A stretch of 64,000 nucleotides of DNA from Sphingomonas hankookensis (GTDB lineage: Bacteria; Pseudomonadota; Alphaproteobacteria; Sphingomonadales; Sphingomonadaceae), in contig NZ_LQQO01000011.1 of NCBI RefSeq assembly GCF_001619955.1, positions 62,001-126,000 of the forward strand, read 5' to 3'. Below are positions 1-8,618 of the stretch, in pieces. The position numbers were made by a program, and so were the translations under genes. The notes beneath the pieces were generated by a model. It searched no databases. It was not told the DNA's origin and worked only from the letters and a program-made list of their open reading frames with translations. Each line of letters begins with the position of its first letter. Within the stretch, counting starts at the first letter, position 1.

Positions 1-436
1 CCAGCGCGGCGAAGGTGTCGATCCACGCCGCCGGCTGGCGACGCGGCCGCCCGCCGGGGGCCACGAACGCGACCTCCACCCGTGCCGACGCCAGTAGAAG
101 ATCGTCGCGGATGACTGTTTGCTGAATATCGACCGCCGCCGCGCGGACCCGTTCGACGGTGCTGACCACGACCAGCGCATCGTTCAGCCGTGCGGGCGCC
201 CGCCAGTCGAGCTGCATTGACCGCACCGCATAGGCGCCCTCGCCCGCTTCATGCGCCGCGCGCTGGTCGATACCGGCGATCATCAGCATGTCGCTGCGCG
301 CCCGTTCGAAATAGCGCAGATAGTTCGCATGATAGACGACGCCCGACAGGTCGGTGTCCTCGAAATAGATGCGGACGGGAAAGCGATGCGTGCCGCCGAC
401 GAAGCGGCCGCCGGCCGGCTGGTCGGGGTCGGTCAT
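1..436 (-). CDS. ybgC: YbgC-family acyl-CoA thioesterase (Tol-Pal associated), 3' end outside window
   Basis: Hot-dog-fold thioesterase of the YbgC type that hydrolyses acyl-CoA esters in the cytoplasm and is usually the first gene of the tol-pal operon. The minus-strand translation starts MTDPDQPAGG and contains the family signature FEDTDLSGVVYHANYLRYFE near residues 24-43; the Asp in DTDLSGVVYH is the expected catalytic residue. About 145 residues are visible, so only a short C-terminal part is missing. It follows ruvB on the same strand after a gap that holds an opposing small gene. In related genomes tolQ, tolR, tolA and tolB come next, but that lies outside the window and is inference. 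Confidence 0.9.
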   Translation of the reverse strand, partial: MTDPDQPAGGRFVGGTHRFPVRIYFEDTDLSGVVYHANYLRYFERARSDMLMIAGIDQRAAHEAGEGAYAVRSMQLDWRAPARLNDALVVVSTVERVRAAAVDIQQTVIRDDLLLASARVEVAFVAPGGRPRRQPAAWIDTFAAL

Positions 437-557
437 TTGTCCGCTTTAACCATCGCGGCCGGAACGGGAAAGGGGGGACGGTCCTCCACGTACCCTCGGA
501 GTGGCGGCAGGCGAAGTTTATACGGTTCTTAACGGCTTCATCCATAGCGATACCGCC

Positions 558-959
558 ATGCCGTCGGCCCATATCATCGAAGATTCCGCTTTCACCATCC
601 ACCTCTCGGCACAGGACCGGTTCGTCGAAATCCGGATGCGGGGATTCTGGGATGCCACGACGATGCGGCGGTTCGATCGGACGCTGCGGCGGGAATTGCC
701 CTGGCTGCCGCAACGCGGCTGTCCGATCGGCCAGCAGGTCACGTTGTTCGACCTGCTCGATTTTCCCGTCCAGAATCAGGAGACGCTGGCCGCGCTCGGC
801 GCCATGGCGGCCGATCCGTCGATCGGGTCACGGCGTATCGCCGTGCTCGTCGGCAGTACGCTGCTGAAGCAACAGGCGCGCCGGACCGCGCCGGGCTATG
901 GCCTGTTCGGCGATCGGGAATCGGCAATGGCGTGGCTGACCGAGGCGATCGCCGCCTGA
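558..959 (+). CDS. Hypothetical protein, STAS-like fold suspected
   Basis: Protein of 133 residues with no signal peptide or membrane segment. I do not recognise a named family. The alternating hydrophobic strands followed by helices (FVEIRMRGFWD, QVTLFDLLDF, RRIAVLVGSTL) and the closing pattern GDRESAMAWLTEA resemble STAS/SpoIIAA-like proteins found in Sphingomonads, which is only a fold-level guess. The start chosen is ATG at 558 (MPSAHIIED); an in-frame ATG at 501 would add 19 unconserved-looking residues. It lies on the opposite strand between ruvB and ybgC, and its TGA directly abuts the stop codon of ruvB, so the two genes converge with no spacer at all. Confidence 0.6.
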   Translation: MPSAHIIEDSAFTIHLSAQDRFVEIRMRGFWDATTMRRFDRTLRRELPWLPQRGCPIGQQVTLFDLLDFPVQNQETLAALGAMAADPSIGSRRIAVLVGSTLLKQQARRTAPGYGLFGDRESAMAWLTEAIAA

Positions 960-1979
960 TCAGTCGAACAGCCCGTCCTGAACCCCCGCCGGCGGCTCGA
1001 AACCCAGATGTTTCCACCCGCCCGCATTCAGGCACCGCCCCCGCGCGGTGCGGGCGATCATGCCGATCTGGATCAGATAGGGCTCGATCACTTCCTCGAT
1101 CGTGTCGCGCGGCTCGCTCAGGCCCGCCGCCAGCGTCTCCACGCCGACCGGACCGCCGCGATACACATCGGCGATCATGGTCAGATAGCGGCGGTCCATC
1201 GCATCGAGGCCCTTGGCATCGACCTCCAGCCGGTTGAGCGCGGCATCGGCGGTGCGCGCGTCGACGATCTCGACGCCCGCGACATTGGCGAAGTCACGTA
1301 CGCGGCGCAGCAGGCGACCGGCGATACGCGGCGTGCCCCGCGCCCGGCGGGCGACCTCGGTCGCGCCGTCCTTGGCGATACCCAGGTCGAGCAGCCCGGC
1401 GGCGCGCGTGACGACACGCGTCAGTTCGTCGACCGTGTAGAATTGCAGGCGGATCGGGATGCCGAACCGGTCGCGCAGCGGCGTGGTCAGCAACCCCTGT
1501 CGCGTCGTCGCACCGACCAAAGTGAAGCGCGGCAGGTCGATCCGCACGCTGCGTGCCGACGGCCCCTCCCCGATCATCAGGTCGAGCGCGCGGTCCTCCA
1601 TCGCCGGGTACAGCACTTCCTCGACCGCCGGATTGAGCCGGTGGATTTCGTCGATGAACAGGACGTCGCCATCCTCGAGGTTCGTCAGCAGCGCGGCGAG
1701 ATCGCCGGACTTCGCGATCACCGGGCCGGAGGTGGCACGGAAGCCGACGCCCATCTCGCGCGCGACGATCTGCGCCAGCGTCGTCTTGCCCAATCCCGGC
1801 GGGCCGAAGAACAGGACATGGTCGAGCACATCGCCCCGCCCGCGCGCGGCATCGATGAACACGCGCAGATTCTCGCGCGCCGCCTGCTGCCCGACGAATT
1901 CGTCGAGCGCCTTGGGCCGCAGCGCGGCGTCGACGTCGTCGGGGCGGCGGATCGGGGTGGTGATACGGTCGTCGGTCAC
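960..1979 (-). CDS. ruvB: Holliday junction branch migration ATPase RuvB
   Basis: Hexameric AAA+ motor that drives Holliday junction branch migration with RuvA during recombinational repair. The 339-residue product has the family length. It shows the RuvB N-terminus ([13 protein letters not shown]), Walker [10 protein letters not shown] near residue 69, Walker B DEIHRL, sensor [17 protein letters not shown] and the C-terminal winged-helix region ([17 protein letters not shown]). It sits on the same strand as ruvA and ruvC, but a 244-residue secreted protein gene separates it from ruvA, an unusual split of the ruvCAB order. It converges with a small plus-strand gene whose stop codon touches its own. 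Confidence 0.98.
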   Translation of the reverse strand: MTDDRITTPIRRPDDVDAALRPKALDEFVGQQAARENLRVFIDAARGRGDVLDHVLFFGPPGLGKTTLAQIVAREMGVGFRATSGPVIAKSGDLAALLTNLEDGDVLFIDEIHRLNPAVEEVLYPAMEDRALDLMIGEGPSARSVRIDLPRFTLVGATTRQGLLTTPLRDRFGIPIRLQFYTVDELTRVVTRAAGLLDLGIAKDGATEVARRARGTPRIAGRLLRRVRDFANVAGVEIVDARTADAALNRLEVDAKGLDAMDRRYLTMIADVYRGGPVGVETLAAGLSEPRDTIEEVIEPYLIQIGMIARTARGRCLNAGGWKHLGFEPPAGVQDGLFD

Positions 1980-2035
1980 GCCTGTTCCCTAGACGTTCGC
2001 GTGCAGGCGGTCGAGATGCGTCGCACCGTCAGCCA

Positions 2036-2770
2036 TCAAAACGTGACGTAGCGCGGTTTCAGCGTCACCTTGCCCATTGCAGAAACCGTTTGCGTCCAGC
2101 AGCGCAGCAGGTCGACCCGAAAGAATTGCGGGTCGCGACAGCGCGGTATCTCCCGAACGCGCGAAAGGTCGCTCGCGCGGTAGATTACGGTGCGGTAGAC
2201 GGGCTGTCCGGCGATCTGCTCCACGGCACAGGCAATGGCGATATGATCGACTCCGCGCATCACTTCGGGAGCGTTGCAGTCGCGTTCGATCGGGCGACGG
2301 CGGCCATCGATCATATCCTCGACCGCCACGCGCAATCCCTCGCGCGGGTCGTTGGCCAAATCGACATAGTAAGGACGGACCAGCAGGTTCGCGCGGATGA
2401 AGGTGACGATGTCCTTGCCGTCGAAATTGACCGGCCGTGCACGCAACGCCGCAAAGCTGGGGTCGACCGACGGAATGCCGCGCCCCGTCGCGCTATAGGG
2501 TTGGGCGATACAGCGCCGGACATAGGCATCACGCGTTCGCGCGGACGAACCGGGCTTCACCACGAGGATGAACAGGCCGGGACGCATTCCGTCGCATTCC
2601 TCGGTCGCGATGACCCGTGCGTCCGGCACGCGCTTGGTGACATCCGCTCCGACCAGCGCCAGCGGATCGGCGGCGGTCTGCAGGACCAGCCACGCTTCCC
2701 CGCGTAGAGGCGGCGCGGTACCCGCTGGCAAGATGGCGGCTGATTGGAGTGTCAACATCAGCAGGAACAT
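2036..2770 (-). CDS. Hypothetical secreted protein within the ruv cluster
   Basis: Unrecognised protein of 244 residues. The N-terminus MFLLMLTLQSAAILPAGTA is a likely Sec signal peptide (a second ATG at 2758 would give a shorter one). The mature part has several cysteines (EECDG, YVRRCIAQ, ERDCNAPE, AIACAVEQ, PRCRDPQ, LLRCWTQ), which fits an exported, disulfide-bonded protein. No catalytic motif was recognised. It is encoded 17 bases after ruvA and about 55 bases before ruvB on the same strand, so it is probably co-transcribed with the repair genes although nothing suggests a role in repair. Function unknown. Confidence 0.65.
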   Translation of the reverse strand: MFLLMLTLQSAAILPAGTAPPLRGEAWLVLQTAADPLALVGADVTKRVPDARVIATEECDGMRPGLFILVVKPGSSARTRDAYVRRCIAQPYSATGRGIPSVDPSFAALRARPVNFDGKDIVTFIRANLLVRPYYVDLANDPREGLRVAVEDMIDGRRRPIERDCNAPEVMRGVDHIAIACAVEQIAGQPVYRTVIYRASDLSRVREIPRCRDPQFFRVDLLRCWTQTVSAMGKVTLKPRYVTF

Positions 2771-2787
2771 GCCACGCCCCCGCCCGA

Positions 2788-3387
2788 TCAGCGTGCCGCC
2801 TTGCGCAACGCCAGCCGCACCAGCGCGTCAAGGCTGGCACCCGAACCCAGCTCCTCCGCCGCCTTCCCGACCGCCGTCGCCGCCTCGGCCGGTTTGAAGC
2901 CAAGGTTCAACAACGCCGATACTGCGTCACCTTCGACACCATCACCGCCAGCCGCGGGAGCGACCGCACCAGGACCGATGGCGATGCCACCGACCTTGTC
3001 CTTCAATTCCATCGCGATCCGCTGGGCCAGTTTCGGACCGACGCCATTGGCGCGGGCGATGCTGGCCTTGTCCCCCCGCACGATCGCGGTGCGCACCTCC
3101 TCGGGCGACAGGGTCGACAGGATGCCGAGCGCAACCCGCGCGCCGACGCCCTGCACCCCGGTCAGCAAACGGAACCAGTCGCGTTCGTCGGCGCTCGCGA
3201 ACCCGACCAGCCGGATGAAATCCTCGGCAACCAGCATCTCGGTATGGATCGTCACGCTGCCGCCGACCGGTCCCAGCGCCTGCAAGGTGCGCGACGACGC
3301 GCCGACCAGATAGCCGACGCCGTTCACGTCGATGACCGCATGGTCGATGCCGGAGACGGACAGCGTGCCTTTGAGATGGGCGATCAT
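2788..3387 (-). CDS. ruvA: Holliday junction DNA-binding protein RuvA
   Basis: Tetrameric junction-binding subunit that loads RuvB onto four-way DNA junctions. The start at 3387 gives [10 protein letters not shown], the canonical RuvA N-terminus, and 199 residues, a normal length. A longer in-frame extension upstream reads through a palindromic repeat and is rejected. Visible features are the OB-fold domain I (residues 1-65), helix-hairpin-helix motifs in domain II ([16 protein letters not shown] and [16 protein letters not shown]) and the C-terminal RuvB-interacting domain III ([18 protein letters not shown]). It is preceded by ruvC across a 118-base spacer that contains a palindromic repeat. 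Confidence 0.97.
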   Translation of the reverse strand: MIAHLKGTLSVSGIDHAVIDVNGVGYLVGASSRTLQALGPVGGSVTIHTEMLVAEDFIRLVGFASADERDWFRLLTGVQGVGARVALGILSTLSPEEVRTAIVRGDKASIARANGVGPKLAQRIAMELKDKVGGIAIGPGAVAPAAGGDGVEGDAVSALLNLGFKPAEAATAVGKAAEELGSGASLDALVRLALRKAAR

Positions 3388-3408
3388 GCGGGACTTCTCT
3401 CGATACGG

Positions 3409-3492
3409 CGTATCCCCGCGCAGGCGGGGATCCAGGGCGACCATCGACGCCGGTTCTGTTTGGCTCTGGGTCCCCGCCTGCGCGGGGATACG
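3409..3492. repeat. Intergenic palindromic repeat, family B
   Basis: The ends are inverted copies of CGTATCCCCGCGCAGGCGGG, with an inner copy of GGGGATCC versus GGGTCCCC, around a roughly 40-base loop. It fills most of the ruvC-ruvA spacer and could form a long hairpin in the mRNA. Related copies are at 51366-51461, 56765-56844 and 60806-60893. Confidence 0.8.
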
Positions 3493-3505
3493 GTCGCGGC
3501 CACGC

Positions 3506-4015
3506 TCACGCGCCGATCCCCGTCGACCGCCGCGCCCGCGCCTGTGCGCTGGCAAGGTGATGCGCATGAGTGATCGCCACCGCCAAGGCATCCGCCGCGT
3601 CGGGACCGGACAGCTTTACGCCCGGCAGCAGATGGCCGACCATCGCCTGAATCTGCTTCTTGTCCGCGCCGCCGGTGCCGACCACCGCCTTCTTGACGAT
3701 GCTCGGATGATATTCGCCGATCGCGAGGCCCGCCGTCGATGCGGACAACAGCACGACTCCGCGTGCCTGGCCGAGCTTCAGCGTCGATTGCGCGTTGCTG
3801 TTGCCGAGCACCTCCTCGACCGCGGCGCCATCGGGACGCTCGGTGCGGATCACCTCGCCCAAGGCGCCGAACAGCAAAGCGAGGCGGCGGGGGAGCTGCA
3901 TCGACGGGTCCGTGCGGATCTGGCCGTTGGCGACATGGGACAGGCGGTTGCCATCGGCGCGGATCACGCCCCAGCCGGTGGTGCCGAGCCCGGGGTCAAG
4001 GCCGAGGATCAGCAA
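3506..4015 (-). CDS. ruvC: Crossover junction endodeoxyribonuclease RuvC
   Basis: Holliday junction resolvase, a dimeric RNase-H-fold nuclease that cuts junctions with RuvAB. The protein has the signature [16 protein letters not shown] at its N-terminus (first catalytic Asp), [12 protein letters not shown] (catalytic Glu) and [14 protein letters not shown] near the C-terminus (final Asp pair). I chose the TTG at 4015, giving 169 residues that begin two codons before ILGLDPG as in homologues. A GGGGAGGA Shine-Dalgarno sequence lies 6 bases upstream of this TTG and is the end of the adjacent palindromic repeat. An ATG at 4054 would put 13 repeat-encoded residues in front and is unlikely. Confidence 0.93.
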   Translation of the reverse strand: MLILGLDPGLGTTGWGVIRADGNRLSHVANGQIRTDPSMQLPRRLALLFGALGEVIRTERPDGAAVEEVLGNSNAQSTLKLGQARGVVLLSASTAGLAIGEYHPSIVKKAVVGTGGADKKQIQAMVGHLLPGVKLSGPDAADALAVAITHAHHLASAQARARRSTGIGA

Positions 4016-4018
4016 AAC

Positions 4019-4150
4019 GATCCTCCCCGGCCCGGGGAGGGAGACCAGCCGCACTCCGGTGCAGGGGGGCTTTCACAGGCGATGCACTGCTTGGACATCC
4101 CCCTCCACCACCGCTTCGCGGCGGTCCCCCTCCCCGTGCCGGGGAGGATC
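4019..4150. repeat. Intergenic palindromic repeat, family A
   Basis: Element of about 130 bases whose ends are inverted copies of GATCCTCCCCGG. Internally CCCCTCCACCACCGCTTCG and related segments are shared with the copy at 7703-7825. It fills the yebC-ruvC spacer, and its inner end supplies the ruvC ribosome binding site. Confidence 0.8.
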
Positions 4151-4157
4151 GGATCCA

Positions 4158-4901
4158 TCAACCCAGCTTCTCCATGACCTCGTCGGACACTTCGTAATTG
4201 CCCCACACGGTCTGGACGTCATCGTCGTCGTCGAGCGCGTCGAGCAGCTTGAACAGCGTCGCCGCATCGTCCTCGCCGACCGACACCATCGTCTGCGGCC
4301 GCCATGCGAGCTTGGCACCTTCCGCCTCGCCCAGCACCGGCTCCAGTGCCTTCGCGACTTCGTGCAGATCGCCCTGAGCGGTCCAGATCTCGTGGCCGTC
4401 CTCGCTCGACGTCACGTCTTCGGCTCCGGCTTCCAGCGCCGCCTCGAACACCTTTTCGGCGTCACCGGCCTTGGCGGGATAGTTGATGAGGCCGACCCGG
4501 TCGAACCCGTGGCTGACCGAACCGGCGGTGCCGAGGTTGCCGCCATTCTTCGACACGGCGGTGCGCACGTTGGTGGCGGTGCGGTTGCGGTTGTCGGACA
4601 GCGCCTCAATGATGAGCGAAACCCCCGCCGGGCCGAAGCCTTCGTAGCGGATTTCCTCGTAATTCTCCATGTCGCCCTTCGACGCCTTGTCGACCGCGCG
4701 CTGGATATTGTCCTTGGGCATCGACTGCGCCTTGGCGGCGTTGATCGCCGCGCGCAGGCGCGGGTTCATGTCGGGATCGGGCAGGCCCATCTTCGCCGCG
4801 ACGGTAATTTCGCGGCTGAGCTTGGAAAACATGCCCGACCGCTTCTTATCCTGCGCACCCTTGCGGTGCATGATGTTCTTGAATTTGCTATGGCCTGCCA
4901 T
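4158..4901 (-). CDS. yebC: YebC/PmpR family translation/transcription factor
   Basis: Member of the TACO1/YebC family (247 residues, normal length). Family members are known either as DNA-binding regulators (PmpR) or as ribosome-associated factors that help translate polyproline stretches. The N-terminus [20 protein letters not shown] is diagnostic, followed by [19 protein letters not shown] and [19 protein letters not shown]. The acidic patch [18 protein letters not shown] near the C-terminus is also typical. Its position directly upstream of ruvC on the same strand is conserved in many proteobacteria. Confidence 0.96.
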   Translation of the reverse strand: MAGHSKFKNIMHRKGAQDKKRSGMFSKLSREITVAAKMGLPDPDMNPRLRAAINAAKAQSMPKDNIQRAVDKASKGDMENYEEIRYEGFGPAGVSLIIEALSDNRNRTATNVRTAVSKNGGNLGTAGSVSHGFDRVGLINYPAKAGDAEKVFEAALEAGAEDVTSSEDGHEIWTAQGDLHEVAKALEPVLGEAEGAKLAWRPQTMVSVGEDDAATLFKLLDALDDDDDVQTVWGNYEVSDEVMEKLG

Positions 4902-4929
4902 CGGTGCCTCTTTAGGTTCTGGTCCGCTC

Positions 4930-5463
4930 TTAGGCGGTGGGCGCGGTTCGCGCCAGCGCGTCGATCTTCGCCTCCAGCGCCGCCAGCCGATCGATCACAT
5001 CGGTATCGAGCTTGGCGTGCAGCGCGAGGATGTCGATCTCTGCGCGCAAATTGGTTTCATAGTCCAGCCGCGCGGCCAGCCGATCCTTTTCCGACTGCCG
5101 GTTCTGGCTCATCATGATGACCGGCGCCTGGATCGCGGCGAGGGTCGACAGCATCAGGTTGAGAAAGATGTAAGGGTAAGGATCGAACGCCAGCCCGAAA
5201 TGCGAGAGCACGTCGGAATTGAGCAGCATCCATCCGAGCAGGACGGCCGTGAAAGCGATGATGAACCCCCACGACCCGCCGACCGCCGCGACCCGGTCCG
5301 CCAGCCGATCACCGAACGTCGCGCGCGCATCCGATTCGTCGGCGGCGTCGCGGGTGACGGGGGTGCCGCGTTCGATCGCGGAGAGGACATGGGCCTCTTC
5401 CTCGCCCTGCGGGTCGCCATGCCCTTTCAGCAGGCGCGTCGCGAAGTGGAAGACGCTGGCCAT
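4930..5463 (-). CDS. DUF1003 family inner-membrane protein
   Basis: Protein of 177 residues. Two membrane segments are visible: [18 protein letters not shown] around residues 65-82 and [20 protein letters not shown] around residues 95-115. The stretch [20 protein letters not shown] followed by a charged helix ([21 protein letters not shown]) is the DUF1003 signature. The C-terminus is predicted coiled coil ([13 protein letters not shown]). Biochemical function is unknown. It lies between gapR and yebC on the minus strand with short gaps, so it may share their transcripts. Confidence 0.88.
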   Translation of the reverse strand: MASVFHFATRLLKGHGDPQGEEEAHVLSAIERGTPVTRDAADESDARATFGDRLADRVAAVGGSWGFIIAFTAVLLGWMLLNSDVLSHFGLAFDPYPYIFLNLMLSTLAAIQAPVIMMSQNRQSEKDRLAARLDYETNLRAEIDILALHAKLDTDVIDRLAALEAKIDALARTAPTA

Positions 5464-5485
5464 GTCCCTGCCCCCCTGGTCCTGC

Positions 5486-5722
5486 TTAGATGCCGAGCGC
5501 CTGCTTGTAGGTTTCGAGCAGCATGTCCGCTTCGTCGCGATGGTGCTTTTCCATGCGGCGCAGGCGGATGATCGTGCGCATCGTCTTCACGTCGAACCCG
5601 GTCGACTTGGCTTCGCCATAGACGTCCTTGATGTCGTCGCTGATGCCCTTCTTTTCCTCTTCGAGGCGTTCGATGCGCTCGATGAGCAGGCGGAGCTGTT
5701 CCGCCGAGACGTTGTCGGTCAT
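5486..5722 (-). CDS. gapR: GapR family nucleoid-associated protein (DUF2312)
   Basis: Small alphaproteobacterial DNA-binding protein. Characterised GapR from Caulobacter binds overtwisted DNA ahead of replication and transcription machinery and assists topoisomerases. The 78-residue product is almost entirely helical. It begins [20 protein letters not shown] and contains the conserved block [18 protein letters not shown] followed by [18 protein letters not shown]. The length is slightly under the Caulobacter protein. Assignment to the family is firm; its role in this organism is inferred. Confidence 0.93.
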   Translation of the reverse strand: MTDNVSAEQLRLLIERIERLEEEKKGISDDIKDVYGEAKSTGFDVKTMRTIIRLRRMEKHHRDEADMLLETYKQALGI

Positions 5723-5795
5723 GGGGTTCCCTTAACGATGGTCAAGAATTCGTGAACGGGCGCGCCTAGCCGATCCGCGCGCCCGCCTCAACCGA

Positions 5796-6161
5796 TCAAC
5801 GGGGTTCGGTCATCGCCGGCGGGTCGCTCGCCGGAAAGCTGTCGTCCAACGCCTCGTCCAGCGCGGCATCGGTGCGGTTCTTCGCGACGCTCTCGTCCAT
5901 GCGGGCGATCTGTTCGGGGGTCGCGGGCAGCTGATGCGTCGCCTTCCACTGGGCATAGGGCATGCCGTACACCGCCTCGCGCCCTTCGTCCTTCGACAGG
6001 CCGGCGGCCTCGCCCAGCCAGTCGCCCAGGCAGTTGCGACAGAAACCGGCCAGCCCCATCAGGTCGACATTCTGCGCGTCGGTGCGATGCTGGAGGTGGC
6101 GGACCAGCCGGCGGAATGCGGCGGCCTGTGCGGCGTCGCTGATGGAATCGATTGATGGCAT
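5796..6161 (-). CDS. DUF1244 domain protein
   Basis: Cytoplasmic protein of 121 residues. Residues 10-85 match the DUF1244 pattern: AFRRLVRHLQHRTDAQNVDL, then LAGFCRNCLGDWLGEAA with two cysteines, then VYGMPYAQWKATHQ. The C-terminal tail LDEALDDSFPASDPPA is an acidic motif common at the ends of small Sphingomonad proteins. I start at the ATG at 6161 (MPSIDSISD); an ATG five codons earlier is also in frame. The molecular function of the family is not established. It is divergent from pyk. Confidence 0.85.
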   Translation of the reverse strand: MPSIDSISDAAQAAAFRRLVRHLQHRTDAQNVDLMGLAGFCRNCLGDWLGEAAGLSKDEGREAVYGMPYAQWKATHQLPATPEQIARMDESVAKNRTDAALDEALDDSFPASDPPAMTEPR

Positions 6162-6232
6162 GAGTTTCCGCTCCAAGGTTGAACCTTTACGAATAAGCCT
6201 TAGAGGCAGGCGCGCAACGCCCGGAGACTTTC

Positions 6233-7699
6233 ATGACCAAGGCCATCAGCCCCCGTTCGCGCAAGGTTCGCGTCCTCGCCACGCTTGGCCCCGCCAGCAA
6301 CACGCCGGAAATGATCGCCAAGCTGTTCGAAGCCGGCGCCGACGCCTTCCGCGTCAATATGAGCCATGGCGACCAGCAGTCGAAGGTTGCCGTGATCGAA
6401 GCGATTCGCGGGCTGGAGAAGCAGTTCGGCCGCCCGACGACCATCCTCGCCGATCTGCAGGGACCGAAGCTGCGCGTCGGCCGCTTCGCCGAAGGGCGCG
6501 TCATGCTCGAAGCCGGGCAGCGCTTCACGCTCGACCGTTCGAACGAGCCGGGCGACGCGACCCGTGTCGAACTGCCGCACCCGGAGATTTTCGCCGCGAT
6601 CGCCCGTGATGCCCGCCTGCTGCTCGATGACGGCAAGCTGGTGCTGCGCGTCCTCGATCATGACGATGACAAGATCGAAACCGAAGTGGTCGTCGGCGGT
6701 GCGCTGTCGAATTCGAAGGGGTTGAACGTGCCCGACGTCGTGCTGCCGATGGCCGCGCTGACACCCAAGGACATTTCCGACCTGCACTTCGCGGTCGACC
6801 AGGGCGTGGACTGGATCGCGCTGTCGTTCGTGCAGCGTCCGGAGGATCTGGCCGAAGCGCGCAAGCTCATTCAAGGCAAGGCGGCGCTGCTCGCCAAGAT
6901 CGAGAAGCCCTCGGCCGTCGCCCGGCTGGAAGAGATCGTCGAGCAGTGCGACGGCGTAATGGTCGCGCGCGGCGATCTGGGCGTCGAGCTGCCGCCGCAG
7001 TCGGTGCCGCCGCTGCAGAAGCGCATCGTCGAGACCGCCCGCCGCCTCGGCCGCCCGGTCGTCGTCGCGACGCAGATGCTCGAATCGATGATTACCTCGC
7101 CCTCGCCGACCCGCGCCGAAGTGTCGGACGTGGCGACCGCCGTCTATGACGGGGCGGACGCGATCATGCTGTCGGCGGAAAGCGCCGCGGGCAGCTGGCC
7201 GGTCGAATCGGTGGCGATGATGAACGACATCTCGCACGCCGTCGAACGCGACCCGGCGCATGGCGACCGCGTCCACTTCACCGTGCTGCGCCCCGATCCC
7301 ACCACCGCCGACGCGCTGGCCGAAGCCGCCAAGAACATCGCCGCCACGGTCGATGCGAAGGCGATCCTGTGCTTCACGAAGTCGGGTTCGACCGCGCGCC
7401 GCATCGCGCGCGAACGTCCCGCCGTGCCGATCATGGTACTGACGCCGCAGATCGACACCGCGCGTCGCCTGGGGCTGCTGTGGGGCGTCCATGCCGTCCA
7501 CACCCGCGACGTCGAATCGTTCGAGGAGATGGTGGCGAAGGCCAAGCGCATGGTCCTGCGCCACAACATGGCCCGCGCGGGCGACCGTGTCGTCGTCTGC
7601 GCCGGCGTGCCGTTCGGAACGCCGGGGTCGACCAACGTGCTGCACGTGGTTCAGATCGTCGGCGACGAACTGAAGAACTATCGGGGGCACGAAGCCTAA
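6233..7699 (+). CDS. pyk: Pyruvate kinase
   Basis: Glycolytic enzyme converting phosphoenolpyruvate and ADP to pyruvate and ATP. The 488-residue protein carries the N-terminal beta-barrel start RKVRVLATLGPASNTPE, FRVNMSHGD, the active-site block LLAKIEKPSAVARLEEI, MVARGDLGVELP, and the C-terminal allosteric domain (ILCFTKSGSTARRIA; GVPFGTPGSTNVLHV). Upstream is a short gap with an AAGGTT-G-AACCTT inverted repeat at 6175-6187. Downstream a long palindromic repeat separates it from the convergent transglutaminase-like gene and may end transcription of both. Confidence 0.98.
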   Translation: MTKAISPRSRKVRVLATLGPASNTPEMIAKLFEAGADAFRVNMSHGDQQSKVAVIEAIRGLEKQFGRPTTILADLQGPKLRVGRFAEGRVMLEAGQRFTLDRSNEPGDATRVELPHPEIFAAIARDARLLLDDGKLVLRVLDHDDDKIETEVVVGGALSNSKGLNVPDVVLPMAALTPKDISDLHFAVDQGVDWIALSFVQRPEDLAEARKLIQGKAALLAKIEKPSAVARLEEIVEQCDGVMVARGDLGVELPPQSVPPLQKRIVETARRLGRPVVVATQMLESMITSPSPTRAEVSDVATAVYDGADAIMLSAESAAGSWPVESVAMMNDISHAVERDPAHGDRVHFTVLRPDPTTADALAEAAKNIAATVDAKAILCFTKSGSTARRIARERPAVPIMVLTPQIDTARRLGLLWGVHAVHTRDVESFEEMVAKAKRMVLRHNMARAGDRVVVCAGVPFGTPGSTNVLHVVQIVGDELKNYRGHEA

Positions 7700-7702
7700 A
7701 AG

Positions 7703-7825
7703 CTCCTCCCCGGCACGGGGTGAGGGACCAGCCGCAGGCTGGTGGAGGGGATGCTCCGCAAGCGGAACGCTCGGGACGATCCCCTCCACCACAGCTTCAC
7801 GGCCCTCCCCCGTGCCGGGGAGGAT
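7703..7825. repeat. Intergenic palindromic repeat, family A (possible bidirectional terminator)
   Basis: Second copy of the element at 4019-4150. The outer arms CTCCTCCCCGGCACGGGG and CCCCGTGCCGGGGAGGA pair, with inner arms TGGTGGAGGGGAT and ATCCCCTCCACCA. It fills the whole gap between the convergent genes pyk and the transglutaminase-like gene. Confidence 0.82.
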
Positions 7826-7826
7826 G

Positions 7827-8618
7827 TTACTCCGTCTCGCTGCCTACCCGGACATCCACGTCCAGTTCCTCCTCGCCCGCCCCCATCCGGACCCCGGCGA
7901 TCGGCGCTGCACCCGCGGCATCCAGCGCCACCGCGACCCGGATATGATCGAGGCCCGAACGCCCGCCGGTCGCGGGATCGAACGCGTACCAGCCGCCTGA
8001 CACATACGCCTCCGCCCAGGCATGCGGCGCAGCGGTCCGCCGTTCGTCGTCGCCGGAAAGGCTGTAGCCCGATACGTAGCGCGCGGGCACACCCTGCGCC
8101 CGTGCCGCGGCGATGAAGATTTGCGCCATGTCGCGCGGTCCCAGCCGCTCGTCGCCTGCCGCCTCAGCCGCCGAGCGGATCGCCGGGGTCGGTCGCCGGT
8201 CGAGCGGCCAGCGGGCATGGATCGCGCCGGCCAGCGCCGTCATCGCGCCAAGGTCGTCGCCTTGCCCCAGCCCCTCGATCAACGCATCCGCGCGCGTCAG
8301 CGGCCTTACGCGACGGAACAGGTCGGGGGGAAACGGCTCGTCGGTGACCTCGATCGGGCCGTCCTGTTCGGTCAGCAGCGCTTCGCCGGACACGGAGAGG
8401 ACGAGCGTATCGACCGGGCCTTCGGCATAGAGCATCCGGGTGATGTTGCCGTAGCCGTCAAACCCTTCCCGCAGCCGTGCGTCGCAGTCGACATCGATAC
8501 GCCAGTTGACCACCGTCTGATGGCTCGTATCGCCGGGAAACAGCCGGAGCAGCTGGACGATGCGCGCCTGCGGTTCGGTGAAGCGATACCGCGTCTCATG
8601 GTGGACCGACAGCCGCAT
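7827..8618 (-). CDS. Transglutaminase-like superfamily protein lacking the catalytic Cys
   Basis: Protein of 263 residues with the N-terminal transglutaminase-associated beta region (MRLSVHHETRYRF) and a C-terminal papain-like transglutaminase core. The core reads GVPARYVSGYSLSGD, then His199 in PHAWAEAYV and Asp214 in GGWYAFDPATGG, the normal second and third members of the triad. Where homologues have Cys followed by Q/R-D-x-A-H, this protein has Pro161 (LGPRDMAQIFIAAAR), so the nucleophile is absent. The DNA in this stretch shows no sign of frameshift. It is the last gene of an operon with alpha-E and ATP-grasp genes; its start overlaps the alpha-E stop as TGATG. It may be a non-catalytic binding partner. 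Confidence 0.88.
   Translation of the reverse strand: MRLSVHHETRYRFTEPQARIVQLLRLFPGDTSHQTVVNWRIDVDCDARLREGFDGYGNITRMLYAEGPVDTLVLSVSGEALLTEQDGPIEVTDEPFPPDLFRRVRPLTRADALIEGLGQGDDLGAMTALAGAIHARWPLDRRPTPAIRSAAEAAGDERLGPRDMAQIFIAAARAQGVPARYVSGYSLSGDDERRTAAPHAWAEAYVSGGWYAFDPATGGRSGLDHIRVAVALDAAGAAPIAGVRMGAGEEELDVDVRVGSETE

Noticed and set aside
3409..3492. Palindromic repeats considered as CRISPR units
   Set aside because: Copies are scattered singly kilobases apart with internal symmetry; there is no regular repeat-spacer array and no cas gene.
6175..6187. AAGGTT-G-AACCTT between DUF1244 and pyk considered as an operator
   Set aside because: Short arms with one-base centre and no matching regulator nearby; too weak to call.
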